Shown: positions 43,235 to 53,086, counted from the first letter of the stretch. The stretch: DNA of 64,000 bases from Methylobacter sp. (GCF_004322395.1 NZ_SCTW01000051.1:1-64000); one strand, 5' to 3'. Numbers and translations: made by a program. The notes: generated by a model not told the origin, from the sequence alone.

Positions 43235-45649
43235 TTAGTTGGATTTCGGATCGGGATGGCCGATGAACCGGCTGGATAATAATGCCTTCATTAAGGTCAT
43301 CCGGTCATCAACATGTTTGATCGCCAGTACCGGTATTTTAGACTCCGCCATAACTTGGGACGTTACGCTGCCCAGCAGGATGGTGGCTGCCCGGCTATGC
43401 CCCCGGGTGCCTATCACGATAAGATCGGCATTGTATTCCCCGGCTTTGCGAAGAATGGCGTGAGCGACATTGATACTTTCTTCGGACGCTAGCTTGGTCG
43501 TGACGCCGTGGGTATCGATGCCGGTCATGAACTTGGCGAAAGCCGCCGCCTCCTCGCCGCGAACGATGTCCTGATGCTCGTCGTAGCGAATCACCGATTC
43601 GTCGAAGAAGACATGCAATGCCAAACATTCGGCAATATTATTGGAACGGGCCAAGGCGGTTGCTTGCGACAAGCTATCGGCCGAAGGCAGAGAGAAATCG
43701 ATAGGCGCGATAATGCGCGTAATCTCTGCATCACTCTCTTGCGGAACCATCCATACCGAGCAATTTGTAATCATCGCCAAGCGCCGCGCCAAAGAACGCT
43801 GGCCCGACCTGTTATTGCGATGCCCCAGTAAAATCAGGTCGGACTTGGCCGCCAACGTGAGATGAACCAGTTCATCCATGCGCGACGGCCCTTCCAACGC
43901 TTGGAAATCAACTTTTACATGCTTGAACTCACCGTTAAAGTAGCTTTGAACTTCTTCGGTCATACCTCTTATTAAATCTTTATCCGAAGCGGCATTGCGT
44001 TTTCTTTCATTTGGCGTAATCACATGAACGAAATGGAACTCTTTACCGATGCCCAGTTTGGCAAGGCGCGCCGCATAGCGCAAAAGCCCTTTATCATCCT
44101 CGGTCATCGCTAATGGAACGGTTACGCTATGGAAGCAACCGGGTGTCGATACGATGCTTGGTTGTTCGATAGACAGCGGCGCTGCGGCTCTTTCCACTCT
44201 TTTCGTTTCCCCGGCAGGTTTATCGAGAAACCGGTAGGTGACAAAATAAATGACGAGCGCTGAAAGAACGCCGGTCAAAAAATCGGTCGCCGGCACCATT
44301 ATCGCGGTATACACCATCAAACCGGCGTGAAATTTATTGTGGTTAAGCACTTCCTTGATTTCCGAAATTTTGATCATATTTGTTGCAACCCACAACAAAA
44401 TACCACCGATACAGGCCATTGGCACCATTTCCAAATAACTGGCTATGTAATAGGCTAAAGCCAGTTTAAGTATGCCTTTGAAATAACCGGCCAGCGGTGT
44501 TACGGCGCCGGCTTTAATGCTGGTAGCGGTACGCGCCAGGGCACCGGTGCAAGGAAAGCCGTTGACCATCGGTACGATGACTTGAACCAGGCCTTGTCCC
44601 CAAAACTCTTTATCGGGATTGAACGGTGTTTTGCGGTTGTCGGCCATACGGTCGGCCATCGAAGAGCATAATAAACTTTCAACTGCCGAGACGAACACAA
44701 TGGCGGAAACAAAATAGGCGATGTCGATTGCCACCCCCGCATTGATAGTCGGCATTATAGGTGGGGTAAAGACAAAGAAATTATTGGGAATGGAACCGTA
44801 AATGTCCCGCACCAGCACGACGCCTTTGTCGGCCATGACTGTCGCAGCCAACAAGGTACTGACGCCGATGGCAATTAACGGCGCAGGGATAAAAATGGAG
44901 ATACGCAACAGACCTTTAGTCAAAATGAAAGTCGCCAGACCCAAGGTTACCGACCAGATGTTGACTTTATCGATATTGGCGTAAGCCGCCGAAATATTGT
45001 GTAAAAATCCTCCTTTAATATCTTCGTCTTCACCTAATAAGTCGGCGAAAGATTCAATGCCCAGGATGGATTCGAAGTTGCTCATCGCAATCGCCACGGC
45101 AATACCCGCGGTAAACCCGACGATGATGGAGTTGGGCACCAGTTTGGCGTATTTGCCGAGTCCAAACACCCCCATCAGCATCAGGACGATACCGGCGATC
45201 AGCGATACCATAACAAGAAAACCGTGGCCCTCAGCAAACGTTCCTCCGCCGGCTTCCCCGTATTTAGCCATCAGCGCTGCAATAATGGGGATAAAAGCCG
45301 CAGTGGGACCGTACACCTGATATTTAGAACCGCCCCAGGTACGGCCGATCATGCATGCCAGTGCACCGGCAATGATGCCTTGCTCGGGTCTCAGGCCCAT
45401 GGCCATTGCGAATCCCATTGCCATCGGAATAGCCGTCAGCGCAACAATTAAACCGGCGCTAAAATCGCGATAGGTGGTTTTAACCCAGGTCTCCTTGGTT
45501 AAATCTTCGAAACGGCTGTCCCAGAAAGTATTGAACGCCTTTAACCTTTGCAGGATAACTCGTCCCGTACTTGGTGTAGATGGAGATACAGCTGATCGGG
45601 CTTTATAGTCATTGGGTATGTTATCTATAAGATTCTCTGTCGTTTTCAT
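43235..45649 (-). CDS. SulP transporter fused to two universal stress protein domains
   Basis: 804 residues. Residues about 50-470 form the SulP membrane core (FSAGLIVALTAIPMAMGFAM, KYQVYGPTAAFIPIIAALMA). Instead of a STAS domain the C-terminus carries two UspA domains (about 500-640 and 645-780). The second keeps the ATP-binding G-x2-G-x9-G-S (GTRGHSRAATILLGS). In the first this motif is degraded (GHRNNRSGQRS). The fusion suggests anion or bicarbonate uptake tuned by ATP or stress. A carbonic anhydrase gene lies 100 bases upstream on the same strand and is probably co-transcribed. Confidence 0.9.
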   Translation of the reverse strand: MKTTENLIDNIPNDYKARSAVSPSTPSTGRVILQRLKAFNTFWDSRFEDLTKETWVKTTYRDFSAGLIVALTAIPMAMGFAMAMGLRPEQGIIAGALACMIGRTWGGSKYQVYGPTAAFIPIIAALMAKYGEAGGGTFAEGHGFLVMVSLIAGIVLMLMGVFGLGKYAKLVPNSIIVGFTAGIAVAIAMSNFESILGIESFADLLGEDEDIKGGFLHNISAAYANIDKVNIWSVTLGLATFILTKGLLRISIFIPAPLIAIGVSTLLAATVMADKGVVLVRDIYGSIPNNFFVFTPPIMPTINAGVAIDIAYFVSAIVFVSAVESLLCSSMADRMADNRKTPFNPDKEFWGQGLVQVIVPMVNGFPCTGALARTATSIKAGAVTPLAGYFKGILKLALAYYIASYLEMVPMACIGGILLWVATNMIKISEIKEVLNHNKFHAGLMVYTAIMVPATDFLTGVLSALVIYFVTYRFLDKPAGETKRVERAAAPLSIEQPSIVSTPGCFHSVTVPLAMTEDDKGLLRYAARLAKLGIGKEFHFVHVITPNERKRNAASDKDLIRGMTEEVQSYFNGEFKHVKVDFQALEGPSRMDELVHLTLAAKSDLILLGHRNNRSGQRSLARRLAMITNCSVWMVPQESDAEITRIIAPIDFSLPSADSLSQATALARSNNIAECLALHVFFDESVIRYDEHQDIVRGEEAAAFAKFMTGIDTHGVTTKLASEESINVAHAILRKAGEYNADLIVIGTRGHSRAATILLGSVTSQVMAESKIPVLAIKHVDDRMTLMKALLSSRFIGHPDPKSN

Positions 45650-45748
45650 AGTCTGGGCTGCTTTGGGTTGAGGTCAATAAAAAAGTCGGCGTGATGACGA
45701 TGCGCGAATAAATGTTTGGCAACAGCGTTAAATCCCTTTCTGCGACAA

Positions 45749-46438
45749 CTATGCATACTCAATTTCCTCGACAGCAGCCGATTTTAAAACGGCTCTATGG
45801 GGTAATATCAGGGTGTCAGCATAAAAACTTACTCTCCCCGTTGTAATATCATGATTAGCTCCAACGATTCCGATCGCACCCGTTTCAATCATGTCCTTTA
45901 AGATAGGGCTGCGTTGCATAATGGACTGAACTGTTCTTTTTATATTGATTGCGGCGACTTTTTCAACAAACTCATCATTGTTTGAATTGCGACTCTCCAG
46001 TACGGTTTTTTCATCATAAACAGCAGGCTGTATTTTGCTTAATAGCGCTGTCAGATTGCCCATTTCGACATGATCGCAAGCTCCTTTTATGGCGCCGCAT
46101 CTTGTATGGCCTAAAACTACTATGATTTTAGCGCCGGCTATTTTGCAGCCGAATTCCATGCTGCCTAAAATATCTTCATTAATAATATTGCCCGCAATGC
46201 GAATACTGAACACATCCCCTAAGCCCTGGTCAAAAATCAACTCAACCGAGGTACGGGAATCTATGCAACTTAAAATAACCGCAAACGGATGTTGCCCGTC
46301 GGATGTTTCATTTGCTTGTTGTAACAGGTTGCGGTTTACTTTAAGGTTGTTGATAAATCTCTTATTGCCCTCTTTTAGCAGTTCTAATGCCATGGTGGGG
46401 GTAATAGAGGCTTGTATCTCTTTAGTTAACGTTTTCAT
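45749..46438 (-). CDS. Beta-class carbonic anhydrase
   Basis: About 229 residues from the ATG at 46438. An in-frame TTG at 46450 precedes it, and GGGGAAG is its ribosome site. Zinc ligands are seen as CIDSRTSVELIFDQGLGDVF (Cys and Asp-Arg dyad) and GHTRCGAIKGACD (His and Cys). The product interconverts CO2 and bicarbonate. Together with the SulP-UspA gene downstream it forms a likely CO2/bicarbonate module. A partial second copy lies at 42456-42706. Cytosolic, no signal peptide. Confidence 0.94.
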   Translation of the reverse strand: MKTLTKEIQASITPTMALELLKEGNKRFINNLKVNRNLLQQANETSDGQHPFAVILSCIDSRTSVELIFDQGLGDVFSIRIAGNIINEDILGSMEFGCKIAGAKIIVVLGHTRCGAIKGACDHVEMGNLTALLSKIQPAVYDEKTVLESRNSNNDEFVEKVAAINIKRTVQSIMQRSPILKDMIETGAIGIVGANHDITTGRVSFYADTLILPHRAVLKSAAVEEIEYA

Positions 46439-46551
46439 GTTCTTCCCCAATTTAAGACAACTTCAAATTTAAACAGCATTCGCCATTTATCCCGATGAGA
46501 CTTATCCTAGTTTCTTAACCTTTCAAGAACCTTTCACAACGTCCTGAGTAT

Positions 46552-47226
46552 ATGAACATTTTATTAATAGAAGACGATCCCGTTCTGGCCGACGGCTTGA
46601 CTCATACCTTGAGCGATAGCGGTTATTCGGTTACCTCTGCGATTACCGGCGGTTACGCCGAACAATTGATTCAGGCGCAGGATTTCGATTTGGTCGTGCT
46701 GGATTTGGGGCTGCCGGATATGGACGGGTTGGAGTTATTGCGTAGGCTGCGCAGCCGCAAGGTTCCGTTGCCTATCATGATATTGACGGCGCGAGACGGA
46801 ATTAACGACAGGATCAACGGTATTAAACAGGGTGCCGATGACTATATGACCAAGCCTTTTGAGCTCCGGGAACTGGAGGCACGGGTTCACGCGCTGATTC
46901 GGCGCTGCTATGGCGGTTTTAGCAATGATATTGTAATCGGCCGTCTGGTACTGGACACCCAGAGCCATCAAGTCCTGGTAGACGGGCAGGCGATTAGTTT
47001 GTCGGCCCGGGAGTACGGCGTACTGGAAATACTGCTGCTTCAGGCAGGCAAAGTCGTCAGCAAAGACCGTATTGCGCAACGCCTGGCCGTGGATGGCGAC
47101 GCGCTGACCGATAATGCGGTTGAAATCTACGTACACCGATTGCGTAAACGTATCGAACCGTATGATGCGGTGATCAGGACAGTGCGCGGTCTCGGTTATT
47201 TACTGGAACGGTCGGATGATAAATAA
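46552..47226 (+). CDS. OmpR-family response regulator
   Basis: 224 residues. The receiver domain has LLIEDDPVLADG, phospho-acceptor Asp in LVVLDLGLPDMDG, ILTARDG and TKPFELREL. A winged-helix DNA-binding domain follows (about 125-220, LSAREYGVLEILL, VEIYVHRLRKRIE, VRGLGYLLE). The subfamily is closest to QseB/TctD/PmrA. It overlaps the kinase gene by 11 bases. It is divergent from the carbonic anhydrase across about 110 bases, so it might control either side. Confidence 0.94.
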   Translation: MNILLIEDDPVLADGLTHTLSDSGYSVTSAITGGYAEQLIQAQDFDLVVLDLGLPDMDGLELLRRLRSRKVPLPIMILTARDGINDRINGIKQGADDYMTKPFELRELEARVHALIRRCYGGFSNDIVIGRLVLDTQSHQVLVDGQAISLSAREYGVLEILLLQAGKVVSKDRIAQRLAVDGDALTDNAVEIYVHRLRKRIEPYDAVIRTVRGLGYLLERSDDK

Positions 47227-48598
47227 AAAGCAAAAGCGCAGCCTTAAAACCGAGATTCTTCTACGGTTGTCGATCCCGTTGATTTTTTTTATCAGCATCG
47301 AGTCCGTATTGTCTTATTTTGTTACTTTGCATCATGTCGACGTGGCTTACGATCGCTGGCTACTCGATTCCGCGCGGTCGTTAACCCAGGAAATCAAAGC
47401 GCAGGAAGGCAAGGTGTTCGTCGAGTTGCCGCCTGCCGCACTGGAGATTTTCAAATGGGACGAGTCGGACAAAACCTACTTTAAAATTATCTCCGAAGAA
47501 AAAGGCATGTTGGCGGGGGACAAATTCGTTCCCGAGCCCTTTGATATAGAAACCGACTGGTCGCGGCCCGTTTATTTTGACGACGAGATGTATGGCGAAC
47601 CGGTCAGGGTGGTATCCATGCTGATTACGCCCGAGCATAGTTCGGAAAAGGTATTCGTCCATGTTGCGGAGACCTTAAATAAACGGCGGAACATGATGAT
47701 GGATATTTTGCTGGCCGACCTTGTACCGCAGATGACGCTGGTTCTACTGGCCGGTATTTATTTGGTAGTCGGCGTAAAACGCGGTTTGCAACCGCTGCAT
47801 GCATTGACCGATGAAATAGCCCAGCGCTCATCGCGCGATTTGCGGCCCATTCCGGAACAGCATGTTTTTTTGGAAGTGCGTGCGTTGACCGATACGATCA
47901 ACGATTTGCTGGAGCGTTTGGGTTCGGCTATCGCAACCCAGCAACGCTTTATCGCCAATGCCGCGCATCAATTGCGAACCCCGCTGGCAGGCCTGAAACT
48001 GCAAGTCGAACGCGCACAGCGCGAACAGGATTTACCCGCGATGAAACCCGCCTTGATGCAAATTCAAGGATGCGCGGACCGCATGTCGCATCTGACTACG
48101 CAATTATTGATTTTAGCCCGCTCGGAACCGATCGATGGCGCTTACGAATTACGGCCGGTGGATTTATGCAAACTGACTAAAGAAACCTGTATGGATTGGG
48201 TTCCTAAAGCATTGCAGCGGCACATGGAGCTCAGCTTTGAAGGCTTGGAACAACCAGTGCATGTACGCGGCGATGAGGTGCTGCTGCGGGAGTTGCTGGC
48301 TAACTTATTGGATAACGCCATTTGTTATGGCCATGACCAGGGCAATATTATAGTTAAAATCGAGTCTTATCCATCGACTCGCTTGAGTGTTGAAGATGAC
48401 GGCTCAGGCATACCGGAGATTGAAATGGACAAAGTTTTCGAGCGATTTTATCGTATCCCCGGAAGCCCCGGCGACGGCTGCGGCTTGGGGCTGGCAATCG
48501 TCAAGGAGATTGCCGACCTGCATAAAGCGCGGCTTGAGTTAAGTAGCGCTACTGCGACAGGCGGTACTCGAATTGAACTGGTTTTTAAAGAATCGTAA
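47216..48598 (+). CDS. Sensor histidine kinase, TctE/QseC-like
   Basis: 460 residues. Two membrane helices (about 15-35 and 160-180) flank a periplasmic sensor of about 125 residues that resembles the 2CSK_N domain. A HAMP-like linker, HisKA (RFIANAAHQLRTPLAGLKLQ with the phospho-His) and HATPase domain follow (NLLDNAICYG, VEDDGSGI, GCGLGLAIVKEI). It pairs with the regulator by overlap. The cue is unknown; TctE-type sensors detect carboxylates or metals. Confidence 0.92.
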   Translation: MINKKQKRSLKTEILLRLSIPLIFFISIESVLSYFVTLHHVDVAYDRWLLDSARSLTQEIKAQEGKVFVELPPAALEIFKWDESDKTYFKIISEEKGMLAGDKFVPEPFDIETDWSRPVYFDDEMYGEPVRVVSMLITPEHSSEKVFVHVAETLNKRRNMMMDILLADLVPQMTLVLLAGIYLVVGVKRGLQPLHALTDEIAQRSSRDLRPIPEQHVFLEVRALTDTINDLLERLGSAIATQQRFIANAAHQLRTPLAGLKLQVERAQREQDLPAMKPALMQIQGCADRMSHLTTQLLILARSEPIDGAYELRPVDLCKLTKETCMDWVPKALQRHMELSFEGLEQPVHVRGDEVLLRELLANLLDNAICYGHDQGNIIVKIESYPSTRLSVEDDGSGIPEIEMDKVFERFYRIPGSPGDGCGLGLAIVKEIADLHKARLELSSATATGGTRIELVFKES

Positions 48599-48770
48599 AA
48601 ATATATCGGCTTGAAGTTGAGGATTATCTCAGGTTAGCGTCTATCCCATGGAGCCTTTGTTGCTAAAAGGCTAATAAGTAACTTATTGTTTTTTTATTAT
48701 TAATTACAGGTACTGCAACCAATAGACTCAATTTTTTGTGGATTTACAACTTATTTGGCGATCTGTTGCG

Positions 48771-48810
48771 CTGTCATCAAACTGTAATAAAACTGTCATT
48801 AAGTTGTCAT
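48771..48810 (+). promoter_or_regulatory. Two tandem Pho boxes (PhoB sites)
   Basis: Four 7-base repeats, CTGTCAT, CTGTAAT, CTGTCAT and TTGTCAT (48771, 48782, 48793, 48804), spaced exactly 11 bases apart. This is the PhoB recognition layout (two 7-mers with a 4-base AT spacer per box). A possible -10 (CATATT) follows near 48820. The site lies 52 bases before the porin ATG at 48862. Confidence 0.9.
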
Positions 48811-48861
48811 CTTATTTCCATATTCTTGCTCGGACTTTTTGATAATAACCAAGAGCAAAAT

Positions 48862-50490
48862 ATGAAAATTTCTAAACTTACATTGGCAATCGCTACCGTT
48901 TTAGGTGCAGGCGCAACATCCGGCGCTTTTGCCATGGAACTTTATGTTGATACCAAAACCAAACAGATTTATGCAGAACCCGGTCCACATAGACAACTGT
49001 TGGGCTCTTTCGAGAAGGTTCAGGATGCTCCTGCGAAAGCGGCGGATAAAGCAGATACCTTAGATAAAGCGGAAATTAAAGCTATCCGTGAAGATTTGGC
49101 ATTAAAGCAAAATGAAATTAAGGCATTGCAAGAACACGCCGCAGAAGCTTCAGGACCTGAATCAGTTCATGTGAAGCTTAGTGATGGTATACATTTCGCA
49201 ACCAAAGACGGTAATTTTACCGCTGGAATTAACGGTCGTTTGCAGGTGGATTCTCAGACCAATGTTAACAACCAAGTCGCCAACGCTACCAACGGTAATA
49301 CAACCAACGCATTAGCTGATGGCATGTCGATTCGTCGTGCCCGTCTGGGTATTGAAGGTACTTTTTTCAAAGATACAGATTACAAATTTGAGTACGATTT
49401 TACTCGGGGTAACGGCACGACTGGGGCCGGAGTTACCGACGCTTTTATTCGTTATAATTTTTCCAAACCGTTTTCAGTTAAATTCGGTGCCTTTAAAGAG
49501 CCGTTCAGTTTAGAAGAAGCCACCAGCAACCGCTATATCACGTTCATACAACGTAATCAGGCAGTCGACACTTTCGTCGATGACCTTAATACTTACAAAA
49601 TGGGTATAGGCGCTAACTATGCAACCGAACGTTGGCAGGTTGGCACATCGTTGCAAACCGAGCCCGTTGGCGCCAACGGAGCCAGCAACAGTTCACTTAA
49701 TACTAACGGAAACGCTAACCGCAACAACGGCAGTGGCGATACTAACTGGGAAGTCAATGCCCGTGTGACCGGCTTGCCGTGGATGGAAAGCAAAACCAAA
49801 TTCCTGCATGTGGGTACCTCAGGGTCGTACGTCGATGTTAATAACAATTACCTTGCTAACGGTACGTTTAGTAACGGTAGTATTGCATTCGCCCACGGCC
49901 TTAATAACAACGTAGACCGTACCGCTATATTAAATACGGGTACCTTGACTTCGGGTAATATAGCAACGGGTAATCAAGTAAATCATTTCACCCGCTTTGG
50001 TGCGGAATCTGCTCTGGTTTATGGACCGTTTTCAGCACAAGGCGAATATATCGCGACAAATATTTCCGGTAGAGGCTATAACAACGGTGAAACCCTGGAT
50101 GGTTACTACGGCTATATGACCTACTTTTTAACCGGCGAATCGCGCGCTTACAAAGCTAAAACTGGTGCTTGGGATCGCTTAAAGCCCAATCGCAACTTTG
50201 ATATGAAAGGCGGCTGGGGAGCATGGGAAGTGGCCGCAGGTTACGATGCACTTAACTTGAATAGCGGCGTGATTAGAGGCGGCCGGGCGTCAACTGCCAA
50301 GTTTGGTATTAACTGGTATCCCAATTCTCATGTTCGCGTAATGGCTAACTATATTCATGCGCTGGATATTAATACCCAAGGTGTTAACAATATTTCCACT
50401 GCTGGAGTTCAGACTGCAAATACTCGTGCTCAAGCTTTCAATAACGCCGATTTGGACGTTATTGAAACACGTGTTCAGTTGGATTGGTAA
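48862..50490 (+). CDS. OprO/OprP-type phosphate-selective porin
   Basis: 542 residues from the ATG at 48862. The open frame starts earlier at 48736, but that part lies in the promoter. Signal peptide KISKLTLAIATVLGAGATSGAFA, a coiled-coil region (about 45-90, LDKAEIKAIREDLALKQNE), then the barrel with GINGRLQVDSQ, MSIRRARLGIEGTFFKDTDY and FSVKFGAFKEPFSLEEATSN, typical of OprP. It ends in a Trp-rich strand (VIETRVQLDW). OprP porins take up phosphate or polyphosphate. Tandem Pho boxes upstream predict induction in phosphate starvation. A bidirectional terminator follows at 50566. Confidence 0.9.
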   Translation: MKISKLTLAIATVLGAGATSGAFAMELYVDTKTKQIYAEPGPHRQLLGSFEKVQDAPAKAADKADTLDKAEIKAIREDLALKQNEIKALQEHAAEASGPESVHVKLSDGIHFATKDGNFTAGINGRLQVDSQTNVNNQVANATNGNTTNALADGMSIRRARLGIEGTFFKDTDYKFEYDFTRGNGTTGAGVTDAFIRYNFSKPFSVKFGAFKEPFSLEEATSNRYITFIQRNQAVDTFVDDLNTYKMGIGANYATERWQVGTSLQTEPVGANGASNSSLNTNGNANRNNGSGDTNWEVNARVTGLPWMESKTKFLHVGTSGSYVDVNNNYLANGTFSNGSIAFAHGLNNNVDRTAILNTGTLTSGNIATGNQVNHFTRFGAESALVYGPFSAQGEYIATNISGRGYNNGETLDGYYGYMTYFLTGESRAYKAKTGAWDRLKPNRNFDMKGGWGAWEVAAGYDALNLNSGVIRGGRASTAKFGINWYPNSHVRVMANYIHALDINTQGVNNISTAGVQTANTRAQAFNNADLDVIETRVQLDW

Positions 50491-50565
50491 AAATTGCATA
50501 AGATTCGTTAGCTCGGGTTTTATTCACAACCCTAGTTAACGAAGCTGGCAATAACCAAATAAAAA

Positions 50566-50596
50566 GCCGCACTGGAAAAACCAGTGCGGCTTTTTT
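50566..50596. terminator. Bidirectional rho-independent terminator
   Basis: A 10-bp perfect stem (GCCGCACTGG / CCAGTGCGGC) with an AAAAA loop, a T6 run after it and an A5 run before it. It serves both the porin (plus) and cbpM (minus), which converge here. Confidence 0.95.
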
Positions 50597-50649
50597 ATGA
50601 GGAAGATTCTTTATCTTAATGCTGAGCGTTTTTTGTAATCCCGATATTC

Positions 50650-50967
50650 TTAATCATGCCGCACTATTTTTAGTTGGGCACGCAGCTTTTCAAGCTCTTC
50701 CATCAAATCCAATGCCAATGCGATACCGGCCAGATTAAGACCCAAATCGCGTTGTAGCCTTAGCGCAGAGCGTACCCGCACCAAGCTTGCTCCTGAAAAA
50801 CGCCACACATGTATTTCATTGCCTTGCGGTTCGATAATACTTTCTTCAACCAAGCTGATAACCCAGTCCGTTTGCACATCGCAAGCATGGCACAGTTGCT
50901 CCAAAGTCAGGCTATCATCTTCAATGACTGTTCCGGTATGAACTGGCAATAAGTCATGTGAATTCAT
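50650..50967 (-). CDS. cbpM: Chaperone modulator CbpM
   Basis: 105 residues. A MerR-like N-terminal part (SLTLEQLCHACDVQTDWVIS, LVEESIIEPQG) and a helical C-terminus (LNLAGIALALDLMEELEKLR) match CbpM. It binds and inhibits the J-domain of CbpA. It lies 5 bases after cbpA on the same strand, the normal gene pair. Ends at the bidirectional terminator. Confidence 0.9.
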   Translation of the reverse strand: MNSHDLLPVHTGTVIEDDSLTLEQLCHACDVQTDWVISLVEESIIEPQGNEIHVWRFSGASLVRVRSALRLQRDLGLNLAGIALALDLMEELEKLRAQLKIVRHD

Positions 50968-50972
50968 AAACT

Positions 50973-51920
50973 TTATACCCCCAGAGATAGGCGCGGGTTA
51001 AAATCAAGTTCTTGCTGCATTTTTTGATAGGCCGCTTTTGCGCGGTCGGTGTTTGCAGGCGGTAGGGCGATTTGCAGCACTACGAGGAAGTCTCCCGGTA
51101 TTTTGGCGGGTAATCCGCGGCCTTTTAAACGCAGTTTACTGCCTTGACGGGAATTGGGCGGTATTTTCAGGTCAACATTCCCTTCCGGTGTAGGCACTTT
51201 GATTTTAGAGCCTAACGCGGCCTCCCACGGAGTGACAGGCACATCCAGATAAATGTCGGTGTCGGAGATCCGGTACAGCGGATGAGGGTTGAAGGCGATT
51301 TCAAGCAGCAGGTCGCCGGGTTTGCCGCCGCCTGAACCGGGGTCGCCCTGACCCGAGAGCCGGATATGCTGTCCGGGTTTAATGCCTTTGGGGATTTTGA
51401 TGTTCAGGCTTCGCTGCTTAACCTGCACATAGCCTTGCGCATCCATTTCAGGCGAACTCAGGGAAATATTGCGCGTTGCGCCTCGTATACTGTCTTCCAG
51501 GTTAATATAAATTTTTGCATGGCTGTCCTGTCCTCGCATGTGGAAACCGTGCTGCTCTCGACCCGCTGTATGGAACCCGGCGCGCCCGAACAATTGCTCA
51601 AAAAAATCGCTAAAAACACCGGCTCCGCCACCGGGAAAACCGCCGCCTTTGAACTCGAAGCCTTCATCCCAGTTTGGAGGCGGCTTGAAATCCTCGCCCG
51701 CTTTCCAGTTGCTGCCTAGCTTATCGTAAGCGGCTCTTTTTTCCGGATCTTTAAGTACTTCGTAAGCTTCGCCCAATTCCTTGAATTTTGCCTCGGCTCC
51801 TTTTTCCTTACTGACATCGGGATGGTACTTGCGCGCCAGCTTACGATAGGCCCGCTTGACCTCGTCTTGGGTGGCGTTTCTGGATAGACCCATGATCTTG
51901 TAGTAATCTTTGTACTGCAT
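50973..51920 (-). CDS. cbpA: DnaJ-like co-chaperone CbpA
   Basis: 315 residues (E. coli CbpA 306). The J-domain (KDYYKIMGLSRNATQDEVKR) has the HPD motif (KYHPDVSKEKG). A Gly/Phe-rich linker (FKGGGFPGGGAGVFSDFFEQ) and two C-terminal substrate-binding domains (RSLNIKIPKGIKPGQHIRLS) follow, with no zinc finger. It activates DnaK and binds curved DNA. It is co-transcribed with cbpM. The 600-base upstream gap should carry the promoter, but I see no clear sigma32 box there. Confidence 0.94.
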   Translation of the reverse strand: MQYKDYYKIMGLSRNATQDEVKRAYRKLARKYHPDVSKEKGAEAKFKELGEAYEVLKDPEKRAAYDKLGSNWKAGEDFKPPPNWDEGFEFKGGGFPGGGAGVFSDFFEQLFGRAGFHTAGREQHGFHMRGQDSHAKIYINLEDSIRGATRNISLSSPEMDAQGYVQVKQRSLNIKIPKGIKPGQHIRLSGQGDPGSGGGKPGDLLLEIAFNPHPLYRISDTDIYLDVPVTPWEAALGSKIKVPTPEGNVDLKIPPNSRQGSKLRLKGRGLPAKIPGDFLVVLQIALPPANTDRAKAAYQKMQQELDFNPRLSLGV

Positions 51921-52528
51921 GCTATGCCTGCCCGATTACAATTGAATTAGCCTGGAAAAAGCCCAGGTAGATTTTATTTTTGCGTAACGGTAAAACAGTT
52001 ACCCTTAAAAACCGCAGTTGAAAATTTTTTTCGTTTTGTTCGCCTGAGCCCCTTTCGACTATGGCTCAGAAAAGCTTTGTCGAAAGGGCGCGGGATTTTG
52101 AAATATTCACCCCCAATAATTGGAAGTAAAGAAGCCGTTCATGTTTCAACAGGTTCGGCACGAAAGCTTACACGTTTACTCCAACTACAGTTTTAGGTTA
52201 ATCGTAAGTTTTGTATAGCCTAAGCAGAGGCTTGTCAGCCCTGCTGCCGTCACACCTCCCAATCTAAAAGTCATCAAGCCATTTGGGCTTAAAGAAAATA
52301 ATATAGAGAAAAAATCTCCGACATGGGTATGAACACGAAAAGATAATGAACAAGCAAAAAGAACTATAAATAACGATTGACTTTCAAATACTTAGCTAAA
52401 GTGACTTTTGGCATCGTATTTTCCTATTAGGTTGCCTCTCAGGTTTTGATGCAATCCGTATCTAGTTCTTAAGGTTGTCCTAATTTTTATAAAACCCGTT
52501 TTTTACGGAGAAATGGGAGTGCGTGAAA
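51921..52528. other. Intergenic region with a long hairpin repeat
   Basis: About 600 bases. A perfect 10-bp hairpin CCCTTTCGAC (52051-52060) / GTCGAAAGGG (52080-52089) encloses GGCTCAG, the same word as in the CTCAGGACAGG repeats. A short CCTGG / CCAGG stem lies near 51945-51960. No gene seen. Confidence 0.5.
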
Positions 52529-52966
52529 TTATTCCTCCGAAGTTACATTGATGCGCTTTGGTTTGACAGGTTCGTGTTTAGGAATGACTATTTCCAATAC
52601 GCCGAGTTTGCATTTTGCATTGATTGCTTCGCCGTTGGCGGAATCGGGCAGACTGAAACGACGGTAAAAAGAACCGGATGTTCTTTCGACTCGTTTATAG
52701 CCTTCTTTTTCAGTTTTGGTTTCGGATTCTTTTTCGCCTTTTACGGTCAAGACGCCTGCTTCCATGCTGACTTCGATATCTTCGGGCTTGACGCCGGGAA
52801 TATCGGCATGGATAACAAATTTGTCAGCTTCTTCTTTTATATCAACCGCAGGCGCCCACTCGGCGGTTGCAATCGAACCCTCACCTGCTCTATCGTCCCT
52901 TGAAGATGACAGCTCTTTTTGTAATTGATTCAGTAAACCCCAAGGTTCGTAACGTATGATAGCCAT
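52529..52966 (-). CDS. Small heat-shock protein Hsp20
   Basis: 145 residues. The alpha-crystallin domain (about 40-130) reads APAVDIKEEADKFVIHADIP, GVKPEDIEVSMEAGVLTVKG, GSFYRRFSLPD and CKLGVLEIVIPK, and it ends with KPKRINV in place of the IxI tail. It holds unfolding proteins for refolding. A sigma32-type promoter is visible 74 bases upstream (53040-53067), and AGGAGAC serves as ribosome site. Confidence 0.93.
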   Translation of the reverse strand: MAIIRYEPWGLLNQLQKELSSSRDDRAGEGSIATAEWAPAVDIKEEADKFVIHADIPGVKPEDIEVSMEAGVLTVKGEKESETKTEKEGYKRVERTSGSFYRRFSLPDSANGEAINAKCKLGVLEIVIPKHEPVKPKRINVTSEE

Positions 52967-53039
52967 TTTATTGTCTCCTAAAAATTAATGTTCTAATTTA
53001 ATAACAAACTTAAAAACGATTATTCGTGTTCATTGCCGA

Positions 53040-53067
53040 GTATGGGGTCAGCGGTTTTTTTGTCAAG
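53040..53067 (-). promoter_or_regulatory. Sigma32 heat-shock promoter of hsp20
   Basis: On the minus strand CTTGAC (-35), a 14-base spacer and CCCCATAC (-10), close to the sigma32 consensus CTTGAAA-N14-CCCCATNT. It points to the Hsp20 gene. Confidence 0.88.
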
Positions 53068-53086
53068 TGACTTAAGTGATTTTGGT

